A stretch of 64,000 nucleotides of DNA. It comes from Actinomycetospora lutea (GTDB lineage Bacteria; Actinomycetota; Actinomycetes; Mycobacteriales; Pseudonocardiaceae). The notes beneath the pieces were generated by a model that saw nothing but the letters and a program-made list of their open reading frames with translations, had not been told where the DNA came from and did no database searches. Numbering within the stretch: the stretch's first letter is position 1; every line of letters starts with the position of its first letter. Shown here piece by piece: positions 62,211 through 64,000 of the stretch. The position numbers and the translations under genes are program-made. The DNA is taken from NCBI RefSeq assembly GCF_028737205.1, contig NZ_JAQZAL010000004.1:62001-126000 (forward strand), written 5' to 3'.

Positions 62211-62861
62211 ATGCGGATCGGGGACCTGAGCCGCCGGACGGGCGTGAGCGTCGCGTCCATCAAGTACTACCTGCGCGAGGGCCTGCTCCCGCCCGGCGAG
62301 CTGACCAGCCCGAACCAGGCGCGCTACGGCGAGGAACACGTGCGACGGCTGCGTCTCATCCGCGCCCTGGTCGACGTCGGCGGGCTCTCCATCGCCGGCA
62401 CCCGCGACGTCCTGGCCGCCGTCGACGCCGACGACGTCGCGCTGCACCACGTGCTCGGCGCGACCCAGAAGGCGCTGCTCGGGACGCCCGTGGTCGCCGA
62501 CGACGACGAGGCCGCCCGGGCGGCCAAGCTCCTCGACGACCTCGTCGAGCGCCGCGGCTGGCACGTCACGGAGACGAACCCGGGACGGCCCGCGGCGATC
62601 GAGATCCTGGCGACGAGCGAGCGGCTGGGCACCGAGGTGCTCACCCGGCTGCTCGACACCTACGCCGAGGCGCTCGAACCGCTGGCCACCGCCGAGGTCG
62701 GCGCCGTCGTCGCGCGCGGCGAGCGGTCCGACGTCGTGGAGAGCGCCGTGCTCGGCACCGTGCTGGGCGCCGGCCTGTTCTCGGCGCTGCGCACGATGGC
62801 CCACGAGTCGGCGTCGTCGCGGCTCGACGCCGGTCCGGCGGCCGGGCCGGAGGAGGGATAG
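62211..62861 (+). CDS. MerR-family transcriptional regulator
   Basis: A 216-residue MerR protein: RIGDLSRRTGVSVASIKYYL, REGLLPPGELTSPNQARYGE, HVRRLRLIRALVDVGGLSIA, then a helical ligand domain with no cysteine cluster, so metal sensing is unlikely. AGGGGAGAG precedes the ATG at 4-5 bp. Divergent from the two membrane genes and 10 bp upstream of the LLM oxidoreductase; it may respond to a small hydrophobic compound (inference). Confidence 0.85.
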   Translation: MRIGDLSRRTGVSVASIKYYLREGLLPPGELTSPNQARYGEEHVRRLRLIRALVDVGGLSIAGTRDVLAAVDADDVALHHVLGATQKALLGTPVVADDDEAARAAKLLDDLVERRGWHVTETNPGRPAAIEILATSERLGTEVLTRLLDTYAEALEPLATAEVGAVVARGERSDVVESAVLGTVLGAGLFSALRTMAHESASSRLDAGPAAGPEEG

Positions 62862-62871
62862 CGTCGCGGCC

Positions 62872-63777
62872 GTGGCCGCACAGATCGACTTCCCGTCCCG
62901 CATCGGCGTCTGGTGGACCAGCGACACCTGGTCGATCCAGGACGCGCAGCAGGCCGCCCGCGACATCGAGGCGATGGGCTACGGCTCACTGTTCTACGGC
63001 GAGGCCTACGGCAAGGAGACGCTGACCCAGGCGGGCGCGTTCCTCGCCGCCACCGAGCGGCTCGTCGTCGGCACCGGCATCGCCAACATCCACGCGCGCG
63101 ACCCGATCGCCGCGGAGAGCGGCGGGCGCACGCTGACCGCGCTGCACCCGGGTCGCTTCGTCCTCGGGCTCGGCGTGAGCCACGCGCCGCTGGTCGAGCG
63201 CGGACGCGGCGGCACGTACGAGAAGCCGCTGGCGACGATGCGCGACTACCTGCAGCGGATGGCCGCGGTGCCCGAGCAGATCGAGCCCGGTGCCGGCCGC
63301 CCGGCCCGCCTGGTCGCCGCGCTCGGCCCGAAGATGATCGAACTCGCGGGCGCCGAGACCGACGGCGTGCACCCCTACCTCGTCACCCCCGAGCAGACGC
63401 GGGTGACGCGCGAGGCCCTCGGCGCCGACAAGTGGGTCGTGTCCGAGCAGGCCGTGGCGGTCGGGGGCGACGAGGACGACGCGATGCGCCGCGCCCACGC
63501 CCACCTCGAGATCTACTCGGGCCTGCCGAACTACCGGAACTCCTGGCTGCGCCAGGGCTTCGACGAGTCCGACATGCCGCGCGGCGGCTCCGACCGGCTC
63601 AAGAAGGCCCTGGTCGGGATGGGCGACATCGACACGATCGCCGCGTCGGTGACCGCGCACCTCGACGCGGGCGCCGACCACGTCCTCGTCCAGGCGCTCG
63701 GCGACGGTCCGGGCGGGGGTGTCGCAGCCGACCCCCGCGAGCACCTCCGCGAGCTGGCCGCCGCCCTGGGTATGTGA
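62872..63777 (+). CDS. LLM-class F420-dependent oxidoreductase (TIGR03620-like)
   Basis: A 301-residue luciferase-like protein: GVWWTSDTWSIQDAQQAARD, MGYGSLFYGEAYGKETLTQA, GTGIANIHARDP, HPGRFVLGLGVSHAPLVERG and GAETDGVHPYLVTPEQT. F420 is the likely hydride carrier. GTG start, 10 bp downstream of the MerR gene, suggesting co-transcription. The stop codon lies inside the third 40-bp palindrome. Confidence 0.87.
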   Translation: MAAQIDFPSRIGVWWTSDTWSIQDAQQAARDIEAMGYGSLFYGEAYGKETLTQAGAFLAATERLVVGTGIANIHARDPIAAESGGRTLTALHPGRFVLGLGVSHAPLVERGRGGTYEKPLATMRDYLQRMAAVPEQIEPGAGRPARLVAALGPKMIELAGAETDGVHPYLVTPEQTRVTREALGADKWVVSEQAVAVGGDEDDAMRRAHAHLEIYSGLPNYRNSWLRQGFDESDMPRGGSDRLKKALVGMGDIDTIAASVTAHLDAGADHVLVQALGDGPGGGVAADPREHLRELAAALGM

Positions 63778-63813
63778 GCGAACTTCGGTGCTATAGCCCC
63801 GAAGTTCACTCAC
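63774..63813. repeat. 40-bp dispersed palindrome, copy 3, between convergent genes
   Basis: Left half GTGAGCGAACTTCGGTGCTA, right half TAGCCCCGAAGTTCACTCAC; two mismatched pairs. The stop codons of both flanking convergent genes (63775-63777 plus, 63806-63808 minus) fall inside it. It could form a bidirectional terminator hairpin but has no T-runs. Confidence 0.88.
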
Positions 63814-64000
63814 GGAGATCCGTGCGGATCGGGTGGCCCGGGGGGATCTCGACGAGGACGATCGCGCGGCCGTCGGGGTCGGCGATCCAGCACTCGTCGA
63901 GGCCCCACGGCTCACGTCGCGGCTCGCGCGTCACCCTCACGCCCCGCTCCCGGACCTCGGCGACCGCGTCCGGCAGCGAGCGCACCTGGAGCCACAGCGC
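63806..64000 (-). CDS. Glyoxalase/VOC-family protein, C-terminal part
   Basis: Cut by the window edge: 64 C-terminal residues are visible, with no start. The readable part (LWLQVRSLPDAVAEVRERGV, REPWGLDECWIADPDGRAIV, LVEIPPGHPIR) matches the last beta-alpha-beta module of VOC-fold proteins, with the typical WGxxxxxxxDPDG block and a Glu metal-ligand position. Substrate unknown. The stop sits in the palindromic repeat shared with the LLM gene end. Confidence 0.75.
   Translation of the reverse strand, partial: ALWLQVRSLPDAVAEVRERGVRVTREPRREPWGLDECWIADPDGRAIVLVEIPPGHPIRTDLRE

Overview
This 64 kb window comes from a very GC-rich actinobacterium, most likely of the order Pseudonocardiales (Pseudonocardia/Actinomycetospora type). 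This is inferred from the strong G/C third-position bias, many GTG starts, dense ATGA/GTGA stop-start overlaps, F420-dependent luciferase-like oxidoreductases, DevR/DosR and Acg homologues, and mycobacteria-like acyl-CoA carboxylase (accA/accD) clusters. No rRNA, tRNA, CRISPR array, transposase or phage gene was seen. Both edges cut genes.

Layout. 1-1.4 kb: end of a Fis-type activator and an IclR regulator with a palindromic operator. 1.55-8.1 kb (minus): six overlapping genes (divergent inositol-phosphate-synthase-like protein, HD-like protein, methyltransferase, Gfo/Idh/MocA dehydrogenase, zinc-ribbon MBL-fold protein, YcaO) that look like an undescribed small-molecule pathway. 8.4-12.2 kb: PspC and band-7 membrane proteins, two tandem glutaminases and two small DUF proteins. 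12.2-16.3 kb: HrpA helicase. 16.5-24.0 kb (plus): ECF sigma factor, GTPase, degenerate Ser/Thr kinase, Asp-rich DTDGDG repeat protein, GrpE-like protein, dynamin-like GTPase, acidic protein and Hsp70-like ATPase; a compact chaperone/dynamin operon and the second candidate novel system. 24.5-32.1 kb: cydA-cydB-cydDC-acg with a divergent devR and a DosR-like box between cydA and devR. 32-35 kb: sulfhydrylase, CoA-binding, metallothionein-like, membrane and GNAT genes.

35.1-46.2 kb (minus): an eight-gene acyl-CoA degradation operon (acyl-CoA synthetase, acyl-CoA dehydrogenase, TIGR03084 protein, carboxyltransferase, biotin carboxylase, AtuA-like protein, LLM oxidoreductase, acyl-CoA dehydrogenase), divergent from a TetR gene with a clear operator. 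47-54.5 kb: mixed metabolism and repair (RibD-like reductase, deaminase, Fpg/Nei glycosylase, GdhA, acyl-CoA synthetase, S9 peptidase). 55.4-60.8 kb: a leucine/isovaleryl-CoA type cluster (TetR, accD1, accA1, fadE19). 60.8-64 kb: membrane proteins with a divergent MerR regulator, an LLM oxidoreductase and a partial glyoxalase-like gene.

Three dispersed repeat families overlie this gene map: a 40-bp near-perfect palindrome (three copies, placed at gene boundaries or inside an N-terminus), a roughly 32-bp GC-rich repeat (at least six copies, five of them read through in frame inside protein genes), and a 47-bp element with GCGAGGG/CCCTCGC ends (two full copies, both coding, and one short relative). 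They recall coding-sequence-embedded short repeats such as Rickettsia palindromic elements and deserve a genome-wide count.
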